DNA from: Lineus longissimus
Lineage: Eukaryota > Nemertea > Pilidiophora > Heteronemertea > Lineidae
NCBI RefSeq assembly: GCF_910592395.1
Contig: NC_088323.1
Location: 5,270,001 to 5,334,000 of the forward strand
Direction of reading: 5' to 3'
Length of the DNA: 64,000 bases
The notes beneath the pieces are model-generated. The model made no database searches. It was not told the DNA's origin and was given only the letters and a program-made list of their open reading frames with translations. Within the stretch, counting starts at the first letter, position 1, and every line of letters starts with the position of its first letter. The position numbers were made by a program, and so were the translations under genes. This document shows, piece after piece, positions 1 to 11,426 of this stretch.

Positions 1-3000
1 TATCAATGTGAAACATTGTGTATTTAAAGACACTTACCAATCACAGTCAACGCGTAAACGGATGCTGTATGACTTTATGAACAGCTACAAAATGGATTAC
101 AATACTTGAAACTTCTCGAGGGGGTACTTGAAAGGTCACGATACTCCGCGGACTCGGGAACTTTTCACCCCTTTCAAAATTACAATTCGCAGATATTGTC
201 AAGTTCCTTTATGATTATGTAAGTCGGGGTGACATAGGATCCCGAAACAAGCATATTGACCCTCTATGTTTTGACATCGTCCAGCTTCCAAACTACGCGC
301 GCGGAGGCTATGGGGGCAATACACCGCTGGAAGTTCAGTATGCGAAACAAGCCATCGACAAAAGCGTAAAATGGACTGATTTCATCATTAATGCCATTAT
401 TGCTGTGTTTTCATCACAATCTATTTTGCAAACAAGATGGCAGACGATATTGCTGTGTATTACGCCACAGTTTTTGTCGTGGCCTATACATTCTGAACTT
501 CCGGAGCACTCTCCAAAGCAGACATAATATTCAAGCATATTACAATTGGAACGCCTCACCACACTCTACATCACTGCGTCGGAGTATGCCTCCAGACGAC
601 CATTCCGTAGCTGAATCAGAGCTGAAATCTCTCAACACCTCCCCCCTCCAAAAAAAACCGGTCTGGTACATACCGGTCAAATGGGCCTGGGAGTCAGCCC
701 ACGTGCGACGTCTCGCGAGGCGTCAGCGGATCGTGTCGCCACCGTGCACATGTGCCGTGTTGGTCCAGGCGGTCAAGTGTTTGCCTTTATGATAGGAAGA
801 TCACGACAAGTAGAGGGGTAAACAACGGGCTCGCGAACTGATATCAGTAGCGACACAGGTGACTTATGTCATAGACTTCCCAGAACATAATGAATAAATT
901 GATTGAATTTCAATTTACTGAATGGCGTTGTCGCCAATATTTACGAGGAAGACGTATTGTTTTTTACCATCTTGAAGTCGAAGGATATTCTAGTATCACC
1001 CTCATGTCTCTTGGGCCCAAAAAAGATATGATTTGCTCAGTTACGTATATATAGTACAGCTTTAAAAAATCCAATGAAATTTACTGTGTTAAAAGCTGCA
1101 GCTTTACAAAAGATCGAAAAAGAATGCCCCGCTTTGTTTAAAAAGCACTTTTTGTCCTCTTTGGGTTCAATGACCCTCCAATATATACTGGTCTATATTG
1201 AAATTAAAACGAATTAATACTATGTATAAGCAAACACGCATATCGACTGCGGTTTGCGCACGTGCTTGTCGGGTTCCACGGACCTGTCACACAAGAGCCA
1301 GAGCCACCTGACTTGCGGACAAAACAAGACGAGAGAAACGCCCGTAAATGAGACTTAGAAAACAAATCATTAGAGTCATTATAAAGCATTATGAGTCTCA
1401 TTATCACAACCCTCGAAAATTGATCTCTACCTCAGCATTGTCTGCTTGTCCGATCAGGTGCGCCACAGTTCGCGTTTTTTATGGAAGCGAACAATGGCCG
1501 ACACCGGCGCGAGTGGTGTGCAGAGTCAAAATTAATTGTCGAATTAGCGGTGAAGTATCTCTTGTTTTATTCTTTGGATGAGAAAGTTGGAGAAATTGTT
1601 CTCAAATCTCGCCAGTTAAGGGCCCCAATTAAGAAGAGTTTTGCACTTACTTGGTTATTTGGCCAAAGACAGTAGATCCGAAGGACTTGATTAACAATGG
1701 AGGACCAGTATTTGATGATATCAATGACGTATACAAATTCATGAATATTCGATCACCTTCCATAAAGTACCCAAATATTGGGCTGATAAGTCGATCTTGA
1801 TCTGCATTAAAATAGCTTTGAGCAAAGTGGTATATTTCAAGTATCACTACGCGAGTGAAGGGAGATGCGCAATACAGCATAGTAACTCAAACTCCTCTTA
1901 AATCAGTCACGTGACGGGCTCATCTGAAGTCTCAACGGTTAACTGATTCCCAAAATGTCACCAGTACCGATGCCAGTTTCTCAAGACAGGTCGTTTGGAG
2001 CTGATCGGGAATGAAAATCTGATCTTCTGAATTTCCCAAGGCTTCTAAACATGAGTGGCAGGTTGTTTCTCGACCCGCGCGCCACTTGAGGCTGACCCGA
2101 GAGTTTACTCAACCTACTGTCATCCCACCTCTATCAATGGCCCGTCACTGGTCGAGACATCCAACCAGCTGATCAGGGAGACTGGAACAGCATTTTTCAA
2201 TTAGATATCCACGAATTATTGGGGCGAACTGGTGTCGAGTTCATAAAAAATGCCTTGAATTAAGAATTCAATTGAAGTTCAATTCTCTCAAAGAGGAAGA
2301 CACGAGATGGCACAATGGGAAGAGAAATCCCCACGGTGATACAAAGGACTGTTTTGAACGACACGTCCCTGCAGAATTCTTCAGATTTGATATAAAAATG
2401 CTCACCATATGTCCGCGGGTATTAAAACGTTGTGAAATACCATACCACATGGTCATTTTGGAAGATCTGCTATTGTGACTTTTAATCTCTCAGGGATGAA
2501 ACACTTGATCTTGCCAGGGACGAGTGGGTGTTCTTTTGAACGCCGAAGATCTCTTCAGATTTTAACTGGTTGAAAATCGAGGCTGATACCTCTGTCTGTA
2601 AGGATTATAAACATCACGGCTATCAAGATCCCGACAGAAACCATTGGGCCAATAACTTGTACCGGTAACCTAACTAATCCTGAAGGCGGGTAGTTAACAC
2701 CAGTGAGTGCCTTGTTGTTCGAAGCAAACTTTGTCAAATTAACTAGGCGTTATCTCCTTCACGAGTTAAATCCATAGATTTAACGCCAGGTTAAGTTAAC
2801 GCTAGCGTTAATAGTGGTAAAAACAACTCAGTCTCAGTCGTTAATAACAACAAGAGAGATGTCCAACAGACGCTGTTTTATTTTCCCTTATTTGGAGATA
2901 GTGTACAAAAAAGCAATGTGAAAATTATGTATTTTCAAGAATTACATGAGACCTTCATGTTTATTCCTTTATAATCATTCACAGTCGTTACAAGTCGAGA

Positions 3001-5650
3001 ACACAAAAAACATTAGACAGGAAGAGGCAACTTCAAACACAGGAAGTCTCATCGAATCTCGCGAGAAGCCCAAACGAAGTACTTCCGGGTCACGTGTGTC
3101 AACAGATGCACCTGCGAGGCTCGTGCGTCGCTTGAAGTATACCCTCCAAAGTCATCGTCAAGTCTGCGATCGAGAGAGAGTTGAAAGATCTTGAAGAGGA
3201 TGATTTTGTAGAGAATTGAATGACATGTTTAAATAATCATTCGATTGACTCTTGACATATTCAACGATACATTCTGATTCGGCTGAAATTTCCCCCACTT
3301 CGAAGGATGAATAAGTCATGTCATTGTTCGAGACTGCACTACAGGATGCTGAAGACTCGCAATCTTGACTTCACGTATAATTCAGATAATAGTTTGCGTA
3401 TCAGGGACTCACATGGGGTCAGCTGTAGATTTTTGGTCTTATAAATAACTAATGTCGCGTTTACAATGTTTTCATGTGTCAATATTTTTCATGTATGAAA
3501 ACGTTGTATATACATGTACTTAGGTTCACGCTCGTTAGTCGGTTTAGCGCGTCTCGTGAACCTCTTGTAACATCCAATGAGCAAAGGTTCCTCATATCGA
3601 AAAACCTCGGTCTTATTGACCCATATACGAAAACTAACTTGACAGGAAGCCTTCTCCGCCCTCTGGTTGGTTTCTCTGGTGAAGCGCTATTCAGTCAGCC
3701 CTTCCCACAATTGCACGAGACGACCGGGAGTCTCACCAAATTGCTTCCCGAAGTGCGCGTAATCCATACCAAAATACAAAGTTATAAAATAATCATTGTA
3801 GTTCGGAAAGGTACTAATTCACTCTTCACTTTCAGTCATCCAACTCTTCCCGTTACAGTGTACACCTGCACGCTTCTTCAATTGATGACAATTTTTAATA
3901 GTCTCGGATGTCATATAGGGGGCATCGACGCCATTGTTTTTCACATCATTGTCGGAGGTGAAGCACCCTTGATGAAATGGTACTCGACCCGAGTGTGGGT
4001 GCAGTGGCTATATGGAAACGAACACTATTCTTAAAGCTTCAACGAGAAGATGATATTGTGTAAATAGAAATTGACACTTATGTCAGTCGCGTATAGATGG
4101 GTTGGGTTGGCTTCTTATGAACCATTGGCTGTTCTAGAATAGGCAGGTTTCGCCATCCCTGCGAACGAAGAACTACTGTGTATACGTATTATACGATAAG
4201 GACTACTGTCGTGTCCTGTGTTAATTCATTCGCAATATGCAATATTCTTGTAAATTATCCTCTCTTAAACTAGTTTACGACGAGACAAAGACCCAGGAGG
4301 CTTCAACAAATCTTGTCGCAGCGACGACGACCTGTCGGCAAACGCGGGATTTTTGTTGCATGCGATTATCTCAAAAATCACTGTTTGCCCGCCGTGGCGG
4401 AAAAAGGTTTGCCAAGCAATACGGAATGATGAGAATTGAATAGAGCACCTGTAATTGTGCCAATACCACAAATCCCCAGCAAATTCTCCAGAAATCACGC
4501 ACAACCAAATATTATCTCGCCATCAACGGGAAGGAGGGTGCATGCGGGTATTGTGAGATCATTGACACATACTTAGAGAGGAAACTGAAGATCCGCACTG
4601 CAACGCGCTTTCAATTGCGGCCATTTTGACATCTTTGCGCATGCGGGGTCACGTCCCACTTTGATACCAATTTCGCCGAATACGATGAAGAATCATGATG
4701 GAGAATGAAGATTTTCATCATCTCATCTATTCCGCAGAATTTCAATTAACATTGTATTGACAAAATATTATGGATTCACTATTTCAAGATGTCTTTCCGA
4801 ATGATCATAATCCACAGGGTCTCTAATGAACATGGCAGACGACATGATGGCGGCCATATTACTAGAGAACGCACGCGCGCAGCTGCTCGTGCACGTGACC
4901 GCTTTGCTATTTCTGTCAACATGGCTGTATTTACTTTCTGAATTAAGCTTTCATTTTCAGCTATCACATTTCACTCGCATCCGTGATACGCCAGCAATTT
5001 AACGATCCGAATGTTTGATTAAAAAGGAAAACTTTAATCAAAATGGGGGTGCTTTTCATTGTAATGTTGATAATTTTCGTTCTTCAGCCCGATGCAATGT
5101 GTGCACGAACCTTTTTCTTTCCTTTTTTGTTCAATTGCTTTTAAATGCCAAAAACACTGCGCTGCTTTTTCCATGTCTCTATCATTAACATTGGTATTTA
5201 TTTTGCGTCAGTTACACGGCACGTGCGCGTCGCTTCTTTGGTCACTGTTATTTTCACAGGTCCCAAGGAGGTCAGTGAGTTCATTCAGCTTGTTAAAGCC
5301 TGTTGGGGGGTGGGGGTGGACGCTAACATTAACCCCTGATTACCTCAGGATACTCCATACAGTGTCGCGGGTTTTATAACCCCGTGTGCATGAGATTTAG
5401 TCTCCTGCGTGGTCACCATATTGTACACCGTACAAATCTCGACTCATGGTATGACTTCAAGAGAAGATAGACTTTGCCGGCCCAGGATCACACTCCTGAC
5501 GACCGACGAATGATAACGAAAGAGCAGTGACCTGCCAACGATCACACAGCAGATGACCAAACGATTCTTTCTTTCTAGATTTGACAACCCCGGAAAGCAC
5601 ATCTCTTTGACACTTGTACTCAACAAAAAATCTCAGGGAGCGAAACGACT
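1..5650. other. non-coding upstream flank
   Basis: No exon set or RNA gene can be supported here. Open frames are short or lack codon structure. The longest, 186 codons at 3474-4034 (+), has no recognisable domain and is probably fortuitous. The stretch is moderately A+T rich with a few CpG-rich patches, for example around 690-740. A consensus-like minus-strand 5' splice site is present near 36-38, but I could not attach an exon to it. Confidence 0.55.
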
Positions 5651-5807
5651 TCGATTTGGAGCGAAACGACTGGGGGCGAAAAGCTTTGGGAGCGAAACAA
5701 CCGGAATTCTTATTATCACGTGATACCGGCTTTGCTAAATAACGAGGCGTGAACCTCCCACAAATTCGCTGTTATCTCTCGAATAAATATATATTTCAAC
5801 CCACACA

Positions 5808-5816
5808 ATGTCTGAG
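5808..5816 (+). CDS. ACBP: ACBP coding exon 1 (Met-Ser-Glu)
   Basis: Only nine coding bases precede the donor GAG|GTATGC. Such a tiny first coding exon is common in ACBP genes. The leader just upstream is A+T rich (ATAAATATATATTTC), and I did not locate a transcription start. Confidence 0.85.
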
Positions 5817-7020
5817 GTATGCATTATGATATCGTTGTGTTATTATTTCAAAGTCTTGGTGTTATGCCTTGTTCCTGAAATGCTGAAATTGATGAAAGCG
5901 GTGGCGTTTTTTCCTTCAACAAAAAAGTAGATCAGCAGTGGGCTGACTCAGTGGCATGCATAGCCCATGTGTGGAATTTTTAATTTCTTGTAGGCCTAAT
6001 CAGCGCGTTTTGCCTCAAATCTCTGTGCTCATGGGTAGGCCAACATTGGCAACAAGAAGACTGTCATTGTGGTAGGTGATCAGTTGGCTATTTCCCTTGA
6101 TATAGCCTGGCAGGTCAATCTTGAGAACACTTTGACTTTTCCTTTTATTATTTCTCTTTCTAGGCCTTCCTAACTGCAGCCGAACAAGTGAAGAATCTTG
6201 CGTCCAGCCCAACAGATGATGAAAAGTTAGAAATTTATGCCTTTTATAAGCAAGTCACAGTTGGAGATTGCAACACAGGTGAACTGCCTTTCAAAATATT
6301 TGTTCCATTCAATAAAACCTCTCTATTTAGGACACCCTCGGGACTGACCTAAACAGGGAGGTGTCCTGATTGCGGGACCTAAACAAGTGTCCTTTATTAT
6401 AGAGAGGGTGTCCTTATAATAACAGAGAGGTGTCCGCCATGACTGGTCAACACCAAAACAAACTTCTTCGAAATCGTCCACCAATGTTCTATCTAATAAC
6501 CTGCATTAACTATGTCATTTCCCTTGCATTGCAGCCCGGCCTGGTATGTTAGATTTCACGGGGAAAGCAAAATGGGATAAATGGGACAGCAAAAAGGGTA
6601 GGTATCATATTTTAGGATCAGCTGTAATTATTTGTTTCAGGGGCTGCAGTATTGCTAGTAAGCCAGTATTTACCATATCCCCTTCGGCCTTGGCTAAGCC
6701 TCGCACAACCTGCATAAATGGCGGACCCAATTTTACCCACAATTCCTCCAAACATTCCAACGAATCGATAATTGACTTTTCTTGAATGAGTAATCAGTGG
6801 CAGCCAGGAGAAGGAAATGATCACTCCTGCTCCGATAAACTCCTGTAAATATTTTTAGTGGGTGCGATGAACTGAGGATAATATTTCAAGGCATGCTGCA
6901 TAGTCATACATGTTTCTGTAAATATCTATATTTGTTTCTTCAGGAACTTCCAAAGAGGATGCTGAAAAGGCATATATCGCCAAAGTAGAAGAATTAAAGA
7001 CAAAATATGGAATGAAATAA
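5808..7020 (+). CDS. ACBP: acyl-CoA-binding protein (ACBP/DBI), complete, four coding exons
   Basis: Small cytosolic four-helix protein that binds long-chain acyl-CoA esters and hands them to lipid-synthetic and beta-oxidation enzymes. Joining 5808-5816, 6164-6278, 6535-6597 and 6944-7020 gives 87 residues, the standard length for the family. Every junction has GT/AG ends and the phases match (0, 1, 1). Family hallmarks are visible: YKQ.TVGD at residues 31-38, RPGMLDF at 43-49, KAKWD at 52-56, and GTSKEDA at 63-69. The acyl-CoA contacts known from bovine ACBP (Tyr28, Lys32, Lys54, Tyr73) are all present, with numbering taken from the start Met here and from mature bovine ACBP there. The start was chosen because a nine-base first coding exon (Met-Ser-Glu) ends in a good donor (GAG|GTATGC). 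No signal peptide or extra domain is present, so this is the basic ACBP and not an ACBD fusion. Confidence 0.95.
6164..6278 (+). CDS. ACBP: ACBP coding exon 2
   Basis: The acceptor TTTCTAG| is followed by 115 bases coding helices 1-2 and the YKQ.TVGDCNT motif. The exon ends in phase 1 at ACAG|GTGAAC. It contains ligand residues Tyr28 and Lys32. Confidence 0.95.
6317..6440 (+). repeat. degenerate copy of the 'CCTCTCTATTAAGGACAC' repeat family
   Basis: This lies in ACBP intron 2. It has the family's alternating blocks: an ACCTCTCTATTTAGGACAC start, CCTCGGGACTGAC, GAGGTGTCCTGATT, and a final AGAGAGG.TGTCC..ATAACAGAGAGGTGTCC. Better-preserved copies are at 33590, 39805, 40114 and 46758. Confidence 0.7.
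6535..6597 (+). CDS. ACBP: ACBP coding exon 3
   Basis: The acceptor TTGCAG| leads into 63 bases in phase 1, coding [20 protein letters not shown]. The donor is AAGG|GTAGGT. It contains the most conserved ACBP block, including Lys54. Confidence 0.95.
6944..7020 (+). CDS. ACBP: ACBP coding exon 4, with stop
   Basis: The acceptor TTCTTCAG| precedes the last helix ([18 protein letters not shown] then KTKYGMK) and a TAA stop at 7018-7020. Tyr73 is present. A good donor (TTCAG|GTAACT) follows only five bases after the stop, suggesting a 3'-UTR intron. Confidence 0.95.
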
Positions 7021-7025
7021 TTCAG

Positions 7026-7232
7026 GTAACTTTTCAAACAAGATACTGAAACCAGAAAACCAAAAAGTATTGAAACCCGGAAAACCAGGAGATATGTTCC
7101 ATTTTATCAGCAGATTATTGCTTATCTACCCATTTTTTGTTGATTATTTGGATGACACACTAATTGTGCAATTAATTACCTGGAAACTAACAATTGAACA
7201 ATAGTTCTCATCACAACTCCTATTATTTTCAG
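7026..7232 (+). other. probable intron in the ACBP 3' UTR
   Basis: A donor CAG|GTAACT just after the stop and a pyrimidine-rich acceptor ATTATTTTCAG| at 7232 bound a 207-base A+T-rich segment. Because the junction would lie only five bases after the stop, it should not trigger nonsense-mediated decay. The rest of the 3' UTR would run from 7233 into A+T-rich sequence. I saw no clean AATAAA before about 7900. Confidence 0.45.
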
Positions 7233-8224
7233 AAACATTGCCACAGACTCGGTGATCGTATCTTCCTTGGACCAAATGACTCCATCAATCATGTTACCAG
7301 ACAAAATCAGAGAACAAATTTGGTGCTTGTGTTAATCAGTGATTATTTGTCCATCCTTTGACCGAGGTTCTTTTAATTGCAATCTTGTCAACTTACGAAA
7401 CAGTGAAGTAATTATGGTCACTGATATTTTTTAAAAAATGGGTTTGTGAGGTCTTCCCTGTACTTATACTTCGAGCCAGGAAATTGAGGAATCTGTTTTT
7501 AATCAGAAAATTATAGCTATGGAAGATTACCTGGTAGTTGTTATACTTTGGTGGTAGTGGAATTTTCATTTTGTACTGTCACATCAGACGACATAGTATA
7601 TTTTAACAGTATTCCTGTTTGGATCAATCAGTTGCCCTTCACTCTAGAGAACAAGACATGCAGTCATGCTGCACTCGAGGCACTAATTCTTCTAGGTCAG
7701 GGACTTTTGAGTGGGTACTAGCGGGTTAAGGACAAGCATTTTTCATTTTTAGAAAGAAAAAGCAAGCTACTAAACTTTAAGATTAATGATTACTTTTACT
7801 ATTTGTACATGTAGTTCTTGATTATTTAATAGATTTTCAAATATACAACTGCCTTAGTTTTCCTCTTTTGCATAGCATACCAAAGGCCAAGGTATAAAGA
7901 CCATTAATATTCCCCTCGCACAGGAATCACAAGTGTCTTGATTATAATTTTATACCAATCGTGCATGGCGAGGCACAACTACCGGTACATGAGATACAAA
8001 ACTGGTTCAGAATCATTCCGTCAGATGGCAGGGCTGACCCAATTTATCCCCAATCTCCCGGGCGCCGGGCCAAATGTCCAATTTACATGCAGCCGCTGAA
8101 ATTGTGCCAGAGACAGTAGGTCGAGTGAGGCCTGACATCAAATGATCACCGTTGACGACGCTTGGAGAGTGATCTATCCCAATCGGGAGACGGGCACCTG
8201 CCAAGAACGTTTGTATTAGGCGCC

Positions 8225-8300
8225 CTGATTGGATGAAGTTTACGTTACCTCTCTTCTAATTGGGTAATTTTAGTCACGTGGTACAATGTTGCCTTGGTTC
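8225..8300 (+). promoter_or_regulatory. probable TTLL4 core promoter
   Basis: Two inverted CCAAT boxes (ATTGG at about 8229 and 8259) and a palindromic E-box CACGTG at 8276-8281 sit just before the predicted first exon. No TATA box is evident. The placement is inferred from the downstream exon 1 donor. Confidence 0.45.
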
Positions 8301-8428
8301 AGCAGTGGAGTTTACAACATGGCTGCACTCTTCAAAAAACTTGGATTTCTTTGCTCCGATTTCTCGTATTTTCATAGCTGAGTGACAATATCTGATGATT
8401 AGAAAATTCTTACAGTTAAATTTAGTTG
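8290..8428 (+). other. TTLL4: TTLL4 non-coding exon 1 with an upstream ORF
   Basis: The exon ends in a strong donor (AGTTG|GTAAGT). It carries a 20-codon ORF at 8319-8381 whose ATG is in good context (ACAACATGG) and which stops (TGA) before the donor. This ORF cannot extend into the main protein, so it is a potential translation-controlling uORF. The transcription start is approximate. Confidence 0.5.
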
Positions 8429-8743
8429 GTAAGTTTCTGTCGGACTGTCCATCAAAGCCGTATTTTTCATACTGAAGAACTAGTTGTTCTCAAACGATGT
8501 CAAATCAGATCCATCGATCGGTCATCAGTACACAGTTTTCTATACTTCTAATTTCGCCAGTCCCCAAGGCGACCTCCTCCTGTTGACACTGACGGGAGTC
8601 ATCTTAAACAGTGTCCACTGGGTTGTAAGGCATTTTCAAAGTTGCAAGCCAACATGGACGATCCTCATTTATTGTCAAGACCTTGTCCGACATGTTGACT
8701 TGTTGTGGACGTGACACTGTCGTGAGTCACTGACACTGTGTGT

Positions 8744-8768
8744 GGGGGGCGGGGGGGGGGGGGGGGGG
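8744..8768 (+). repeat. G-run (G6-C-G18)
   Basis: A nearly uninterrupted guanine tract in TTLL4 intron 1. It can form a G-quadruplex in principle and is also prone to length error in assemblies. Shorter G13 runs recur at 35652, 52759 and 55518, and a C17 run at 28703. Confidence 0.8.
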
Positions 8769-9616
8769 TTACACGCCTATTATTTTGGTGCAATTATTAA
8801 TGTTATGTCCGCATTATTTGGGCTCTGGATGGCGAACTACTGGTCAGATTTCTTTTCTTTTAAGTTTGGTTTTTTATCCTTGCCTCAAAACCAAACAGGA
8901 TTTTAGGGGATCAAATTCAAAGCCATTTCTGTATGAAAACCAACATATCTCATGTTTCACTTAGTTTGGGTCTTTAGCCCTCAGGGCTTTGCTTCGAGGT
9001 CATCATCAAAATCGAAGAGAGACAGCGGTGATGAACCTTCTTTCACAGGCAGCTAAAGAACGTTATTTATATAGTAGCCGTCATTTTGTTGCAGAACAGA
9101 AATCTCTAAATGGCAGCAGCCAGCACTTGTGTGGGTTCATGAAAAAAGCAGCATGATTGTGCGGGAGGTGTTGTGTAACATGTTGCTATTTCAGTCCATA
9201 GATTAGCAAAAACCATGATGGTTTCTATGGCAGCAAGTGATGGACTGTGAAAGTTGAACACGCCAACTTCATTACGTTTTATCACAGTTTCGTGATTGAT
9301 TGAATTTTGGTTGACGCCGATCAATTTCCTAAGTGCTAGGTTTCAGGTGGTGTCGTAAACCATAATATAACATTGTTGCTAGAGGAACATGTGATATGCT
9401 TGGTTACAAAGTTGGCTATAATTTTCTTGATGACAAGTGGTCCGGATGAAAATGTCTGAGATCAATGCTGTGGTGTTAATTTGTGTGAAACGTTATCACT
9501 GAAACATGGAAAATTGTGTTGTGGTTTTTAAACCTGTTTGCGTTATCCCCATTCTTTCAGGAAGATTTGTTTGAAAATTATTAAAATTGTGTCTGATCTT
9601 TTTGTTATAATTTCAG

Positions 9617-9711
9617 ATGCCTAACCTCTTCCTACTGCAGCCAGCGATGATGGATAAAATAAAGCGTAGCATTAGATGATGCCATTTGAATTGAAGTGGT
9701 AAAAAACTAAC
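9617..9711 (+). other. TTLL4: TTLL4 exon 2 leader with two overlapping uORFs
   Basis: The acceptor TATAATTTCAG| opens the exon directly on an ATG. The first uORF (9617-9679) has 20 codons. A second (9676-9702, eight codons) begins at ATGATG overlapping the first one's TGA stop. Both end before the main start at 9712 and are in different frames from it. Together with the uORF in exon 1 the leader holds at least three short ORFs. Confidence 0.6.
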
Positions 9712-11426
9712 ATGTCCGGAATGGATGATTTTCGCAAGCAGCTGCCATTGCGGCAGCAAGCGGACAAACCTGTCCTCAAGTACAGCACGATAAGCTCACC
9801 GATAACGAATCCAATGCCTCTCTTCACCCAGGCAAACTTACAGTCTTTAAAATATGGTGGGATCTCAGCACCATTCCGCGAATTGCCAGCACGCAATGCT
9901 CAAATCAATATGGATTCCATCGCAAAGTTGGGATATTCGTCCCCAACGAAAATCAGTGGAAACCCATATGCTCGGCCGCTTAGTGCCAAGGACTTGGAAG
10001 GAAATGTTGCCAACCCACAGCCGGTACTATCTCCGCAGCGCCAGAATTCAAATTCGAATTTCTTTCAAAGTTCTATGTCGGTGTCACCAAGTCGTGTCCA
10101 ACCCACTCCGTTTACCTCTAGTGCCAGTAACCCCAGTATTGCCACCAGTGCCTCAATACAGACGAATAGTTTTATGCGACCGCAAAGTGCTTTACGAGAT
10201 ATTTCTGACAGTCCGCCAAAATCCGACGTTTCGGGACCTCGTCATTCTATTTTGCGACCACCCTCTGCCGCTGGTCGTCCGGCAAGCCAAAGTAGTTCAA
10301 ATTCCCGACATTCCGTTACTTTTGCTGACAACTCAGATTCAGACAATAACAATTCAAACAATTATCCCCTTGCCAATGGCATCATTCAAGAATCTGACTC
10401 CGAAAATGAAAACATACCTAATGGCGAAACTGCGCTCAATTCTGGAAATGGTAAGGACGATGGGTCAGCGGGAGTCGCATTGAAGGAAATGATCCTACAG
10501 GCCCCAACACAAGTAAAAGCTGAGGAAAAAGTTCGGCAGCAGACTGCAGCATCGAGTGAATTCATGCGGAAATTTGCAATGAATGATGCTGGCGCTAAGA
10601 ACTCCATCCATGCGACGAAAATGCAGAACGCGCAGGTGTACGTATTGAAGACGGAATTACTTGACAGTAAACAGCAGTCACATGCTAACGGCGCCACTAC
10701 TGTGAATTCCACGAATGTGACGAAGAGTTACAAAATAGAACAGCAACAGTATAACAGTTTAAATAACGGCGCTTACGTAAATAAAAACGTCACAGCAGGG
10801 AATAAAAATAACAACACGATAAATGCATCGCCGACGAAAATTTCACGTGACAGGGATATCATATTCAGACCTCCGAGCCCTATTAGTACTCGGGAAGCCA
10901 TGACTGGTTCGCCCCAGCCACTTGCGAATAAAGTCCGGAACCCACGGTACACTCCTACCAAACCGTACAGTGAGGTCAGCGATCTGACGACACAGGAGAA
11001 TATCAAGAAAATCGATCCAGATGAACATTCCAGTATTCGAAGCACAAAAACTGAAGCAACCGCTATACACATTCCAACTGATACTGTCTCTAATTCGAAG
11101 GACCATTTCACGTCACCGGGCCTTATCACTAAACCGCCAAAGTCTGGCTTTGCACGTGGCGGTACTCAGGCGCAGCCACAAGTCACGAACGCGTCGAAAC
11201 AGGATGGGACGGCCAAAAAGATGCCTGTAACAAACACGGTGACTGGTACGATATTCTATCGTAAAGGCTCGAAGGGTGAGGAGCTTTTGCACGAGCAGCG
11301 ACCGAAGGCAGATGGCGCACCATCGAAGGCTCAGAAACTTGAGAAGGCGGCGTCTGTGTCCAATGATGGGGAGGAGTGGGAAGATGACGAAGACTTTGAG
11401 GGAGAGTCGGACTCGTACCCTAACAG
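9712..11426 (+). CDS. TTLL4: TTLL4 coding exon 2 (N-terminal disordered region)
   Basis: A 1715-base exon coding residues 1-571. It is rich in Ser, Asn, Pro, Thr and Lys and has no folded domain that I recognise. It ends in an acidic stretch ([15 protein letters not shown]). The donor AACAG|GTGAGT is in phase 2. A giant second exon carrying the variable N-terminus is typical of TTLL4 genes. Confidence 0.93.

Noticed and set aside
38-300. Possible minus-strand exon ending in a consensus-like donor at 36-38
   Set aside because: The donor looks good, but no coding frame or acceptor could be attached, and the window edge prevents following it.
1640-1800. Short frame reading WPKTVDPKDLINNGGPVFDD on the + strand
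   Set aside because: About 60 codons between stops, protein-like to the eye, but there is no ATG, no splice support and no family that I can name.
3474-4034. 186-codon open frame on the + strand
   Set aside because: The translation has no recognisable domain, no signal peptide of note and no splice partners. One frame of this length in 64 kb is not decisive evidence of a gene.
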